Shown piece by piece: positions 17,211 through 27,921 of a DNA stretch of 64,000 nucleotides. The notes beneath the pieces are model-generated. The model had not been told where the DNA came from. It was given only the letters and a program-made list of their open reading frames with translations, and made no database searches. The stretch is from Lachnospiraceae bacterium (lineage in GTDB: Bacteria > Bacillota > Clostridia > Lachnospirales > Lachnospiraceae), in assembly GCA_017624835.1 (NCBI GenBank), contig JAGAMG010000022.1, positions 1 to 64,000 on the forward strand, read 5' to 3'. Each line of letters opens with the position of its first letter. Position 1 is the first letter of the stretch. The translations under genes were made by a program, and so were the position numbers.

Positions 17211-17957
17211 TTAACTCTCAAGCTGATACATAATCCAGGAAAGCACTGTAAATCCGGCTGTCTCCGTACGCAAAATCCGCTTTCCAAGAGTTATCGGCTC
17301 AATTCCCAGACTCAGTGCTTTTTCCACCTCCGAGGTTTCAAAACCACCCTCCGGCCCGATAAAGATTGCAATACTCTGTCCGGCTTGCAGATTTCCGATG
17401 ATTTCCTTGGTCTTATCCATACTCTCTGCCAATTCATAGGGTATCAGCTTCACATCCATCCCTGCCGCAAACTGCACTGCTTCTCCGAAAGTCATCACAT
17501 CCGCCACCTTAGGGATAATCCCACGCTTACTCTGCTTAGCCGCAGCTTCCGCAATTCCCTGCCATCTGGCAATTTTACTTTTCGCCTTTTTATCATCCAG
17601 CTTTACCACGCAGCGCTTTGCCGCCACAGGAATTATCTCATATACGCCAAGCTCCACCGCCTTCTGGATAATCAGCTCCATCTTATCCGCCTTAGGAAGC
17701 CCCTGAAACAAATACACCTTAGCCGGAAGTTCCACACCGTCTTCCTTCACAAACCGCAGTTCACAGCGTACACACTCTTCCTCCAACGCCACAATCCCGC
17801 ATCGATATTCCTTCCCATCCACACCATTACAGACAGCGATTTCCTCGCCAATTTTCATACGAAGCACATTCTTTATATGATTCACATCGCTGCCAACAAT
17901 CATGACACTATTGTCACTTACATTTATCTGTCCCGGCTCAACAAAAAACTGAAACAT
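17211..17957 (-). CDS. rsmE: 16S rRNA m3U1498 methyltransferase RsmE
   Basis: A 248-residue SPOUT methyltransferase that modifies uridine 1498 of 16S rRNA. It has an N-terminal PUA-like domain (MFQFFVE..., HIKNVLRMKIGEEI near 26-40) and the knotted SAM site with FIGPEGGFETSEV near 197-209 and LGKRILRTETAG near 224-235. GGAGG lies ten bases before the ATG. In Bacillus it directly follows prmA; here the two are separated by palindromic element D. Confidence 0.95.
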   Translation of the reverse strand: MFQFFVEPGQINVSDNSVMIVGSDVNHIKNVLRMKIGEEIAVCNGVDGKEYRCGIVALEEECVRCELRFVKEDGVELPAKVYLFQGLPKADKMELIIQKAVELGVYEIIPVAAKRCVVKLDDKKAKSKIARWQGIAEAAAKQSKRGIIPKVADVMTFGEAVQFAAGMDVKLIPYELAESMDKTKEIIGNLQAGQSIAIFIGPEGGFETSEVEKALSLGIEPITLGKRILRTETAGFTVLSWIMYQLES

Positions 17958-18014
17958 TCTATCTTTTCCTCCATCAAGGATGAGTTTTGAATGCTAAAAG
18001 AAATCAATATTGCA

Positions 18015-18179
18015 GCTCCAACTGAGTATATATTCCAATGAAGACCGTAGAAAAACGTCGGCACTTAACGAGGTCAGGATAAAAAATCGTTGCACGATTT
18101 TTTATCCTCGAGTTTAGTGTCCGCTACGTTTTTCTCCGAGCGAAAGCGCGTCTGAATGGAATATATACTCGGTGGGAGC
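18015..18179. repeat. Long palindrome D (165 bp), shares its core with element B
   Basis: Outer arms GAGTATATATTCCA and TGGAATATATACTC pair. The core at 18051-18133 is bounded by AAAAACG and CGTTTTT. The core arms CGGCACTTAACGAGG and CTCGAGTTTAGTGTCCG correspond to those of element B in reverse orientation, while the apical hairpin is unrelated (GGATAAAAAATCGT-TGC-ACGATTTTTTATCC). It ends six bases from the prmA stop, so it would be transcribed with prmA and separates prmA from rsmE. Confidence 0.85.
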
Positions 18180-18185
18180 GGAACA

Positions 18186-19172
18186 TTAAACTTTCCTAGC
18201 AGTCACACTCACCCATTCTCCTTGATAGGTAACCTCCAACACCTCAAGTCCTGCTGCCTTCACTGCCTCCACAACAGTCTGCTCCTTATCATCAATAATT
18301 CCTGAGGTAATATAAATACCGCCCTTCTTCAACTGATTTACAATCACAGGAGTCAAAGGCACAAGCACATCTGCCAGAATATTCGCTACCACAATATCAT
18401 AGCATTCATAGCCCACTCTATCCTGTACTTCCTTATCGGTAATGATATTGCCTATCATCATTTCAAACTGCTCGGGAGCAATGCCGTTGACCTGACAGTT
18501 CTGCTCCACTGCTTCCACTGCACAAATATCCAAATCCGTTCCCACCGCATGCTTTGCTCCAAACATCAGGGATAAAATTGCCAAAATACCGCTACCGGTT
18601 CCCACATCCAAAAGCTCCGTGTCAGAGGTAATATATTTTCTTAACTGTCTGATACAAAGCTGTGTTGTCTCATGCATACCGGTACCAAAAGCGGTGCCGG
18701 GATCAATATGAAGCACCATCCTGTCCGTATCCTCGGGCTTTACATCCTCCCATGAAGGAATTACCAAAATATCATCAATATAAAACTGATGGAAATACTG
18801 CTTCCAATTGTTAATCCAGTCGATATCCTCGGTCTCATCCACCTCAATAGTACCCTCTCCAATATCGCAGAATACCTTTAAATCCTCCAACTCACGGCGC
18901 ACATCTGCCAGGATGCTTTCCACGTCTGTAGGCTGTCCCTGAACCTCAAGACTACCATCCTCCTTTTTCTCCACAAAAAAGCTCAAATAAGCAATGCCGT
19001 CATCCGCAGGACCTTCCGGCAGGATATCCACAAACATCTGCTCCTTTTCCAAAGCAGTAAGGGGAATCTTATCCTCAATCTGAGCCCCTTCCAATCCAAT
19101 ATCATAAAGAGTGCTGATAATAATATCCTCCGCATCCGTAATTGTTTTAATTCTGAATTTTACCCATTTCAT
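18186..19172 (-). CDS. prmA: Ribosomal protein L11 methyltransferase PrmA
   Basis: Trimethylates ribosomal protein L11. The 328 residues comprise an N-terminal L11-binding domain and a class I SAM domain. Signatures are DPGTAFGTGMHETTQL near 152-167, LLDVGTGSGILAI near 188-200, DLDICAVEAVEQN near 212-224, and VANILADVLVPL near 260-271. The start codon overlaps the stop of the small membrane protein upstream (ATGA), so its translation is coupled to a glycan gene rather than to dnaJ, an unusual arrangement. Confidence 0.94.
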   Translation of the reverse strand: MKWVKFRIKTITDAEDIIISTLYDIGLEGAQIEDKIPLTALEKEQMFVDILPEGPADDGIAYLSFFVEKKEDGSLEVQGQPTDVESILADVRRELEDLKVFCDIGEGTIEVDETEDIDWINNWKQYFHQFYIDDILVIPSWEDVKPEDTDRMVLHIDPGTAFGTGMHETTQLCIRQLRKYITSDTELLDVGTGSGILAILSLMFGAKHAVGTDLDICAVEAVEQNCQVNGIAPEQFEMMIGNIITDKEVQDRVGYECYDIVVANILADVLVPLTPVIVNQLKKGGIYITSGIIDDKEQTVVEAVKAAGLEVLEVTYQGEWVSVTARKV

Positions 19173-19828
19173 ACGTTCTTTTCTCCTTTTTTCATCCTAT
19201 TTGTCCTATTCTTCCACTGCTCCAAGATTTCCCAAAGAAAAAATCCTCCCAAACCTAAGCAGCTCCACATCATCAATATACTTAAGAAATCGTATGGTCT
19301 TTTCCATTCAAACCTGGCAAAAGCTTCTCCTTCTATTTCCGTATCATTTAACAACATCCTTTGATACCCTTCCCCATCCGGCTGGGATTTACGGGTATAG
19401 GCAATATGGGGCAGATTTTCCGTAATATCCTGATTAGTCAGCCTGTAATGATAAATATCTCCTTTTTTCAGGCGTAAATTATAGGTTTCCAGCCTAAAAA
19501 AAGTATAATCCTTTACCAGATAATAGGGAAACAGTCCATCATAAATCATTTCATTCTTATCATTTAAAATGGCAATCTGAAAGATTCCTTCCGCCGGAAG
19601 AGCGGGGTCATAATCGATTACAAGCTCAAAAGCATTCAAAACACTTTCTTCTGCCCGAAAATATTGGGTAAATACAGACCCTTGGGGCATTTCTCCCGTA
19701 ACCTCATACACATCATGCTCCATTGTCTGCTTTTCCTCTGTACGCAGAATGCACACCGGCCATACTGCCAGCATGCCAAGCACCATCAAAAACAATATCA
19801 GCTTCTGCCATAGATTGCTTTTTTTCAT
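19169..19828 (-). CDS. Membrane protein with extracytoplasmic domain, unknown function
   Basis: A 219-residue protein with an N-terminal membrane helix (about 9-28), an outside domain of beta character (about 35-175), and a second helix (about 182-202) before a Lys/Arg-rich cytoplasmic tail. I recognise no family. It overlaps both neighbours by four bases (GT-C transferase upstream, prmA downstream), so the three genes form one coupled unit. An accessory role to the adjacent glycosyltransferase is a guess from context. The N-terminal domains of some GT-C and YfhO-type proteins have a similar layout. Confidence 0.65.
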   Translation of the reverse strand: MKKSNLWQKLILFLMVLGMLAVWPVCILRTEEKQTMEHDVYEVTGEMPQGSVFTQYFRAEESVLNAFELVIDYDPALPAEGIFQIAILNDKNEMIYDGLFPYYLVKDYTFFRLETYNLRLKKGDIYHYRLTNQDITENLPHIAYTRKSQPDGEGYQRMLLNDTEIEGEAFARFEWKRPYDFLSILMMWSCLGLGGFFLWEILEQWKNRTNRMKKGEKNV

Positions 19829-21261
19829 TCTTTGGGCTCCTTTATGTCCAGTTTATATACCTGAAAAAAGGTATTATTATCACTTTGTCTAAATCCGTAA
19901 ATACCGTCTATCTGCTCATAAGCAAGCTCCCATCCTTTCAACTGCTCCTCTGAAAGGTGCTTCCCTGTAGCATCCAAAAACCATACAGGCTTGCCTGCCA
20001 ATTCTTCCAAATTCACCTGAGACACATGCACCAACTGTTGTTCCCGCAAATAATAATCATACACCAACCCAAAACTTGTCTCAGCATTAAAAATAATAAT
20101 ATCTCCGGGCTCCATCCGTTCTGCTATCAAAGCCTTTGTCTCTGCCATATAGGGAGTGGTTTCATACTCCACATGATAAGACTTTTCATATGCAGAAGCT
20201 CCCATACTTCCTACAAACAGTAAACCACACAAATAGGACATCACATTGATTCTTGAGAGCACAATAGCAATTCCAAGCCACATTAGCCCTGCACTGTGCA
20301 ACACATGTCTGGGCGTAAAAAAATGATAAGATACGGAAGAAACATAACCCATAACTCCAAAGATAAGGGGAGTCATGACAAGGCTCATTAATACAAAATA
20401 TTTCTCCCATTTTTCAAACTTCTTTCCAAGTAAGACCACTCCGGCAATTGCTACTGCAAACACACCGGTTCCCAACAAGACGGAATACTCCACCTCAGTC
20501 TCGAAAAGATACTGAAAAATTTCTTTCAGCTCTGTTTTGGATACACCCGGCGCAGCACCTCCTCCCACCAAATGAAAGAAGTCAAATATAATCAGCCAAA
20601 TCAAAAAGGGAATTAACGCAATCACACCACAGGCAATTACCTTGCAGCTCTCCTTTTTATTTTGCAAAAATACCCGTATTAACAAAAAAAGATATAAAAA
20701 CAAATAACAGAAGGCTGTGAAATAATGACAAAACAGCCCCACCACTGTCAAAAATCCCAACAGTATCCACATCCAAAGCTTTCTGGTTCTGTCACTCATC
20801 CAATAAACCAAAACGCCACAGGCAGTAATCAAAAATACCGTCCAGGAATACATTCTTACATTCACACTATTATGCAAAAGAGCAGGGGATAAGCTAACAG
20901 AAATAATAAACAACACTGCTGTTTTATTTCCCCAAATACGCCTTACGGCAGTAGCACCCAAAATCATGGTAGCAAGAGTTCCCATAACAGAAAACAGCTT
21001 GTAGACAAACCAGCTTTCTCCGAAAATTGCCACCCATACCTTCAAACACCAATACCATAGAGGAATATCCGTATCATGATCGTCCAGAATTGCCTGCCAG
21101 ACACCTGCAAAGCTGTTCCGATAGGTAGTATGCCAGCTATAGGCTTCATCATAATCCAGCCCCTCATCAAAGCATAAGGTTATCAGCACCAGGGTGCACA
21201 AAAGAACCAAAAACCATATTCCAAAATCCTGTAGTCTAAATTTTTTCTCCTTCTGTCCCAA
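19825..21261 (-). CDS. GT-C family glycosyltransferase (GT39/ArnT-like)
   Basis: A 478-residue membrane protein with about 11 hydrophobic helices. The first outside loop carries DEGLDYDEAYSWHTTY (about 28-43), matching the acidic metal/donor motif of GT39/ArnT-like transferases, which use lipid-linked sugars. A short outside C-terminal domain (about 380-478) follows the last helix. The start is a TTG at 21261 with GGAG seven bases upstream. It sits between an O-antigen-ligase-like protein and a small membrane protein, consistent with surface polysaccharide or lipid modification. The sugar and acceptor are unknown. Confidence 0.75.
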   Translation of the reverse strand: MGQKEKKFRLQDFGIWFLVLLCTLVLITLCFDEGLDYDEAYSWHTTYRNSFAGVWQAILDDHDTDIPLWYWCLKVWVAIFGESWFVYKLFSVMGTLATMILGATAVRRIWGNKTAVLFIISVSLSPALLHNSVNVRMYSWTVFLITACGVLVYWMSDRTRKLWMWILLGFLTVVGLFCHYFTAFCYLFLYLFLLIRVFLQNKKESCKVIACGVIALIPFLIWLIIFDFFHLVGGGAAPGVSKTELKEIFQYLFETEVEYSVLLGTGVFAVAIAGVVLLGKKFEKWEKYFVLMSLVMTPLIFGVMGYVSSVSYHFFTPRHVLHSAGLMWLGIAIVLSRINVMSYLCGLLFVGSMGASAYEKSYHVEYETTPYMAETKALIAERMEPGDIIIFNAETSFGLVYDYYLREQQLVHVSQVNLEELAGKPVWFLDATGKHLSEEQLKGWELAYEQIDGIYGFRQSDNNTFFQVYKLDIKEPKE

Positions 21262-21320
21262 GCTACTGCTCCACCTTTCTATTCTACCTATGAGTATACT
21301 AAACTTTTACGCCACATCTG

Positions 21321-22799
21321 TCAAATATTTTGCTTTTCATACGCCCGATAACGACTCTCACAAATACCTAACAGTAAAAACAATAGGGAGGCATTTAACA
21401 CTTGTTGGAAGCCCACCAGAGAATTTACCAAATACATTCCAATGCCCACCATCGCTAGTAGCATTCCCCGATATCTTTTCAAAGCAGCTACAAAAATACT
21501 GAAATAAAACAACATTCCCGGCAATCCGATATTGATTAATTGATTTAACCACTCATTATGAGCATTGGCAAAGGTTGCATTTTCCCAATATCCTTCCATA
21601 GTAAGCCATTTTATAGCTTCCGGTATTCTATAAATGTATTCCGCAAAACAGTCCGGTCCGGCTCCCAATAGCTTCTGCTTCCAATCTCCCAACACAAAGC
21701 CTGTCCAGGCACCTCTCCAAAGCCCGCTTCTGCCGCTTCCCCAATCTCCTGCCTGATTTGCAGTTTTCCAAATCAAATAAGCCGTTCCTCCGATGCAAAG
21801 TATTGCACCGATTCCAATCATCCCCATTGCCAAATATCTTTGTGTGTGTAGCTTTCCTCTTTTATGCAGCAGATACAAGCCGGCTACTATAAGTGTCGGC
21901 AACCACCATCCATTCCAAAGCATAACTGCATAAATGTCACCATCTACAGGAGATGCTGCTTGGGCACCAAATATCGTTATGAGCATGCCCATAACCGGAA
22001 ACAAAATACATATGCCCAGCCCCAACAGTAAGGTTCTTTGAAAAATCTGTTCCTTTCTGCTTCCTGCCACCAGACAGATTCCCAATCCGGTAAATGCGAT
22101 TACAGGACCCACAGCACTTCCCTGTGCACATAAAAGGGTCAATCCAAGCACGGAACATACATACAGCAGTATTTTCTTTCCCCTTGTCTTACTGTACAGA
22201 TATCCCACCATGGGAAAGGCAAGTGCCACACTGCAATAACCGCAAAACCAATTAATATTACCTATGGTAGAAAGCATATGACTGTATTCCCAACTCTTTT
22301 CGTCAAAGGCAATGTATAATTTCAAAGGATCCATTCCCAGCCGATTTAAAATTCCTACCACCACCACAACCGCAAAAGCTGCTTCTCCCAAGTAGATAGG
22401 AAGGGTTGCCGACTCACAGCATCGGGAAATAAAGAAATATCCCAGCACCAAAATAAGCTGTGTCCAGGCTCCCATATGCCAATCCACATAACCTTTCCAT
22501 GCTACGCTTTGATAAGAACTACAAGCTGCAGACAATACTACCCAACCGGAATAAAGAAGCATACAGACATCCACACCGCTTAGACGGCTTACGTTTCTTC
22601 CTTTGTATCTCAGAAGGCTTCCCAATGTCATAATCCCCCAAATTCCCAGGCATATAACAGACACACTTTGAAAAACCTGATATTTTGCATCCCCAAGATT
22701 CCAATAAGAGCCCCCTGTATGCAAGGGTATCCATGCCAGCAAGGTTGTCATATAGAGTTTACATGTCAAAGCCAAAAAATCATTTCTGTTTTGTTCCAT
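21321..22799 (-). CDS. O-antigen ligase / polymerase family membrane protein
   Basis: A 492-residue polytopic protein with about 12 helices. The long outside loop before the C-terminal helices contains AHNEWLNQLINIGLPG (about 412-427), the hallmark of the Wzy_C/O-antigen ligase family (PF04932). In Gram-positives these polymerise or ligate lipid-linked glycans to surface acceptors. It is the first gene of the glycan set placed between dnaJ and prmA; the next gene starts 60 bases after its stop. Specificity cannot be read from sequence. Confidence 0.8.
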   Translation of the reverse strand: MEQNRNDFLALTCKLYMTTLLAWIPLHTGGSYWNLGDAKYQVFQSVSVICLGIWGIMTLGSLLRYKGRNVSRLSGVDVCMLLYSGWVVLSAACSSYQSVAWKGYVDWHMGAWTQLILVLGYFFISRCCESATLPIYLGEAAFAVVVVVGILNRLGMDPLKLYIAFDEKSWEYSHMLSTIGNINWFCGYCSVALAFPMVGYLYSKTRGKKILLYVCSVLGLTLLCAQGSAVGPVIAFTGLGICLVAGSRKEQIFQRTLLLGLGICILFPVMGMLITIFGAQAASPVDGDIYAVMLWNGWWLPTLIVAGLYLLHKRGKLHTQRYLAMGMIGIGAILCIGGTAYLIWKTANQAGDWGSGRSGLWRGAWTGFVLGDWKQKLLGAGPDCFAEYIYRIPEAIKWLTMEGYWENATFANAHNEWLNQLINIGLPGMLFYFSIFVAALKRYRGMLLAMVGIGMYLVNSLVGFQQVLNASLLFLLLGICESRYRAYEKQNI

Positions 22800-22854
22800 T
22801 TTTCTATTCCATTATTTGTATTTTTTACCCTCTTTAATGCTAACGCTAAAAAGA

Positions 22855-22886
22855 CGTCTCAAAGCTATTTTATAACTTTTGAGACG
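22855..22886. terminator. Hairpin between dnaJ and the glycan genes
   Basis: CGTCTCAAAG pairs with CTTTTGAGACG over an 11-base AT-rich loop, and on the minus strand a TCTTTTTAGC run follows. It lies eight bases after the dnaJ stop and should separate the heat-shock operon from the glycan-prmA unit. Confidence 0.75.
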
Positions 22887-22894
22887 CCCTTGCA

Positions 22895-24085
22895 CTACTT
22901 TTTATTCTTTTTAAAAAAACTCTTCTTATCCTCTTTAGCGGTCTTATTTTCCTGACCTTCCTTGGCATCGGATGCATTCTTTACTGTATTCAAGCTATCT
23001 CCGGATGCAGCATCAAACTGCTTCAAAAGCTCCTTCGCCTCATTACTCAGTCTGTCAGGCACCTGTACTACCAAAGTCACAAAATGGTCGCCGCGAATAT
23101 CCTTATTTCTCCAGGAAGGAACACCCTTGCCTTTCAGACGTACCTTTGTGTCTGTCTGCGTTCCGGGCTTCACATCATAGATTACCTTACCATCTACGGT
23201 ATCAATAAAGATTTCTCCACCCAGAGCAGCTACTGCAAAGGATACCGGAACGGTAGAATAAATATTAAATTCATTACGCTGGAAAATAGGATGACGTCCT
23301 ACAATCACCTCTACCAGCACATCGCCTCTGGGACCACCGTTAATACCGGGCTCTCCCAAACCGGGCATACGAGTGGACTGTCCGTTATCAATACCTGCTG
23401 GAATATCCACAGAATAACGTTTTCTCATGGAAATATAGCCTGTTCCATAGCAATCGCTACATTTTTCCCTGATAATTTTACCGGTTCCCTGACAATCCGG
23501 ACAGTTTTGGACATTACGCACGGTTCCGAAGAAGGACTGCTGAGTAAATACCACCTGTCCTTTACCGCCACATTTACTACAGGTTTCCGGACTGGTACCG
23601 GGCTTTGCTCCGCTTCCGTTACAGTTCTTACAGGTTTCCTTGACATTCAGCTCAATTTCCTTTTTACAGCCAAATACAGCCTCTTCAAAGGTAATTCTGA
23701 CGCTGGTACGCAGATTTGCTCCCTTCATAGGACCATTATTACGGGCACTGCTGCGGCTTCTGCCACCTCCGAACAAATCTCCGAAAATATCTCCAAAGAT
23801 ATCTCCAAAATCCGCACCGGAGAAGTCAAAACCGCCGCCTCCGCCCATTCCCCCATCAAAAGCAGCATGACCATATTGGTCATACTGCCTTTTCTTTTCG
23901 GGGTCACTTAACACAGCATATGCTTCGGAAGCCTCTTTAAATTTTTTCTCTGCCTCTGCATCTCCCGGATTTGCATCGGGATGATATTTCTTAGCCAGGA
24001 CACGATAAGCCTTTTTTATCGCAGCTTCGTCTGCACTTTTATCAACGCCGAGGACTTCATAATAGTCTCGCTTTTGTTCTGCCAT
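22895..24085 (-). CDS. dnaJ: Chaperone DnaJ (Hsp40)
   Basis: Co-chaperone that stimulates DnaK ATPase. The J domain includes [11 protein letters not shown] with the HPD triad near 34-36. A Gly/Phe region (about 75-115) follows, then four zinc repeats ([32 protein letters not shown], about 150-215), then the peptide-binding C-terminal domains. The end is extended by a Lys/Glu/Asn-rich low-complexity tail (about 365-396, ending [10 protein letters not shown]). AGGAGG precedes the ATG. A strong hairpin separates it from dnaK and may lower its expression. Confidence 0.97.
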   Translation of the reverse strand: MAEQKRDYYEVLGVDKSADEAAIKKAYRVLAKKYHPDANPGDAEAEKKFKEASEAYAVLSDPEKKRQYDQYGHAAFDGGMGGGGGFDFSGADFGDIFGDIFGDLFGGGRSRSSARNNGPMKGANLRTSVRITFEEAVFGCKKEIELNVKETCKNCNGSGAKPGTSPETCSKCGGKGQVVFTQQSFFGTVRNVQNCPDCQGTGKIIREKCSDCYGTGYISMRKRYSVDIPAGIDNGQSTRMPGLGEPGINGGPRGDVLVEVIVGRHPIFQRNEFNIYSTVPVSFAVAALGGEIFIDTVDGKVIYDVKPGTQTDTKVRLKGKGVPSWRNKDIRGDHFVTLVVQVPDRLSNEAKELLKQFDAASGDSLNTVKNASDAKEGQENKTAKEDKKSFFKKNKK

Positions 24086-24102
24086 AATTGCCTCCTATAC
24101 AA

Positions 24103-24160
24103 GACGAAACATAGTATTTCTAGGGCAGCGTATTCTGCTGCCCTAGCAATACTTTTCGTC
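24103..24160 (-). other. Stable intercistronic hairpin between dnaK and dnaJ
   Basis: CTAGGGCAGC pairs perfectly with GCTGCCCTAG over a 7-base loop, extended by AGTATT/AATACT and GACG/CGTC. It begins two bases after the dnaK stop and ends 18 bases before the dnaJ start. There is no long U-tract, so it is more likely a processing or stabilising structure, or a weak attenuator, than a full terminator. Confidence 0.7.
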
Positions 24161-24162
24161 GT

Positions 24163-26043
<1,881 letters not shown>

Positions 26044-26066
26044 CTAATAATTTATAGATTTTCTTT

Positions 26067-26747
26067 TCACTCTACTACTGCCACCATGGTGTGTCTTACA
26101 ACAGTATCGCGATAGGTATATCCCTTTAACAATTCCTGTGCTACCACACCGGATTCATATTCTTCACTTGCCACCTGCATTACTGCATTGTGGAAGTTAG
26201 GATCAAATTCACAGCCCACTGCTTCAATGGGTTTTACGCCTATATTTTCCAGCTCTTGTATCAGCTGCTTGTAGACCATTTTCATGCCGCCTACAAAAGC
26301 ATCATTTTCATCCTCAGCTTCTACGCTTGCAAAGCCTCTTTCAAAGTTATCAACCACCGGGAGAATTTTTTCAATGACACTCTTTGCACCTGTTTCAAAC
26401 ATTGCCTGTTTTTCTTTATCCGTTCTTTTACGGAAGTTTTCAAACTCTGCCATCTGACGCATAACCCGGTCTTCCAGCTGCTCGATTTTTTCTTTATAGG
26501 CATCTTCTTTTTTGTCCTGCTTTGCAGCCTTTTTAGCTGCTCTTTTCTCTGCCCAGGTCTTAGGATCAGAAGCTCCTTCTGTGTTTTCCTCAGCTTCTCC
26601 GGCTACAGCATCTGCTTCCATTTCTTCGCCTTCAGCATCTTCGGAAGCTACGCTTTCGCCCTGCGTCTTAACATTTTCCTGCTGAATTTCTTCTGCTTCT
26701 GCATTTTCCAGACCTTCTTCTACTATGTCTTTTTCTTTATCTGCCAT
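26067..26747 (-). CDS. grpE: Nucleotide exchange factor GrpE
   Basis: Releases ADP from DnaK. The 226 residues include a long acidic, Glu/Ala-rich N-terminal part (about 1-75), a coiled-coil (about 75-130, with EKIEQLEDRVMRQMAEFENFRKR-type heptads), and the conserved C-terminal beta domain with PIEAVGCEFDPNFHNAVMQV near 175-195 and GYTYRDTVVRHTMV at the end. The N-terminal acidic region is longer than in Bacillus GrpE. It is in operon with hrcA (20 bases) and dnaK (35 bases). Confidence 0.95.
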   Translation of the reverse strand: MADKEKDIVEEGLENAEAEEIQQENVKTQGESVASEDAEGEEMEADAVAGEAEENTEGASDPKTWAEKRAAKKAAKQDKKEDAYKEKIEQLEDRVMRQMAEFENFRKRTDKEKQAMFETGAKSVIEKILPVVDNFERGFASVEAEDENDAFVGGMKMVYKQLIQELENIGVKPIEAVGCEFDPNFHNAVMQVASEEYESGVVAQELLKGYTYRDTVVRHTMVAVVE

Positions 26748-26767
26748 GCTTTCTTTCCTTTCCTATT

Positions 26768-27805
26768 TTACTTCTTATCTGTATTGTATAATTCATCCAA
26801 CTGCGTTTGCAGGGTACGAAGAGTGTGGATTACTTTGTCATAGTCCATTCTTTTTGGACCAATAATTCCTATAGTACCCTTCATTCCTTCTCCTAATTCA
26901 TAGGTAGCTGTAACAACACTGCAATCCTTCATACTTTGTACCGGAGTTTCATTTCCGATATACACCTGAATCCCCGTCTCACTGCTTTCATCCGCCAAGG
27001 CTTCCTGTACCAATCCGGTAAGCTGCTGTTTTTCCTCAAAGGTATTAATCAATTCGCTTGCCTTTTGTTGATCGGCTAACTCCGGGTATCGGAAAATATT
27101 GTTTGTACCACTGGTGTAAATCTCCAAATCTTCATCCGCCTTAATGGCTTCTGCAACGGCATCAATTACTTCACCCACAATGTCACTGTGAATACCTGCC
27201 TGTTGCTTCATGGCTGCTATCATACCCAGATTAATTTCCTCCATGGATAAACCATTTAAGTGAGTATTCAATAAAATATTCAATTTTAAAAGAGTCTCGT
27301 CAGAAAGCTCCTGAGCTACCGAAAGGATGTTGTTTTTTATGACATTCCCTTCCACCACAATTACAGCAAGTATCTGGTTAGCATCCACTCTGGAAAGCTG
27401 AATAAATTTTACTTTATTGTGATGCGTCTGGGGTGCAGAAATCATGGTGGCATACTGTGTATTCTGCGCAAGCACCTTGGCAACCTGCTTTAGCAGTGTC
27501 TCCATTTTATCCTGCCGCTCCACCAGCATTTCCTTCATTTCAATTACTTCCCGCTCTCTGTCCTCCATCATGGTGTCCACATAGAGTCGATAACCTTTAT
27601 CGGAAGGAATCCTTCCGGCTGAAGTATGGGGCTGTAAAATATATCCCATCTCTTCCAAGTCGGCCATTTCATTTCGAATAGTAGCAGAGCTTAAATTCAA
27701 GTCCGTGTATTTGGAAATTGTTCTACTACCAACGGGTTCCCCTGTTTCAAGGTAGTTCCGGATAATGGCCTGCAATATTTTGGTTTTTCTTTCGTCCAAT
27801 TGCAT
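26768..27805 (-). CDS. hrcA: Heat-inducible transcription repressor HrcA
   Basis: Represses heat-shock operons by binding CIRCE; its folding depends on GroEL. The 345 residues have a winged-helix N-terminus (ILQAIIRNYLETGEPVGSRT, LSSATIRNEMADLEEMGYI-type segment near 35-53, PHTSAGRIPSDKGYR near 58-72) and the GAF-like and insertion domains beyond. GGAG precedes the ATG. Its operator lies 36 bases upstream, so it controls its own operon. Confidence 0.97.
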   Translation of the reverse strand: MQLDERKTKILQAIIRNYLETGEPVGSRTISKYTDLNLSSATIRNEMADLEEMGYILQPHTSAGRIPSDKGYRLYVDTMMEDREREVIEMKEMLVERQDKMETLLKQVAKVLAQNTQYATMISAPQTHHNKVKFIQLSRVDANQILAVIVVEGNVIKNNILSVAQELSDETLLKLNILLNTHLNGLSMEEINLGMIAAMKQQAGIHSDIVGEVIDAVAEAIKADEDLEIYTSGTNNIFRYPELADQQKASELINTFEEKQQLTGLVQEALADESSETGIQVYIGNETPVQSMKDCSVVTATYELGEGMKGTIGIIGPKRMDYDKVIHTLRTLQTQLDELYNTDKK

Positions 27806-27840
27806 CCCATCTCTCCTTTCCTAACCAAGTATTGCGGTTG

Positions 27841-27867
27841 TTAGCACTCGAGTTCAAGGAGTGCTAA
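27841..27867. promoter_or_regulatory. CIRCE operator
   Basis: An exact TTAGCACTC-N9-GAGTGCTAA inverted repeat, the HrcA binding site, lies between the predicted start of transcription and hrcA. It is the only copy I found in the window. Confidence 0.97.
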
Positions 27868-27881
27868 CATCTTCTTACCAT

Positions 27882-27910
27882 AAAATATCACTTACCCTAT
27901 CTATTGTCAA
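27882..27910 (-). promoter_or_regulatory. Promoter of the hrcA-grpE-dnaK-dnaJ operon
   Basis: Minus strand: -35 TTGACA (27905-27910), 17-base spacer, -10 TATTTT (27882-27887). Start of transcription is expected near 27875, just ahead of the CIRCE element. Confidence 0.85.
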
Positions 27911-27921
27911 CAGATTTTCCC

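Noticed and set aside
16971..17990. 339-codon plus-strand ORF
   Set aside because: It is antisense to rsmE and the desulfurase start, both with clear family motifs; His/Leu-rich shadow frame.
23084..23911. 275-codon plus-strand ORF
   Set aside because: Antisense to dnaJ and Thr/Ser-rich, a typical shadow of the zinc-repeat region.
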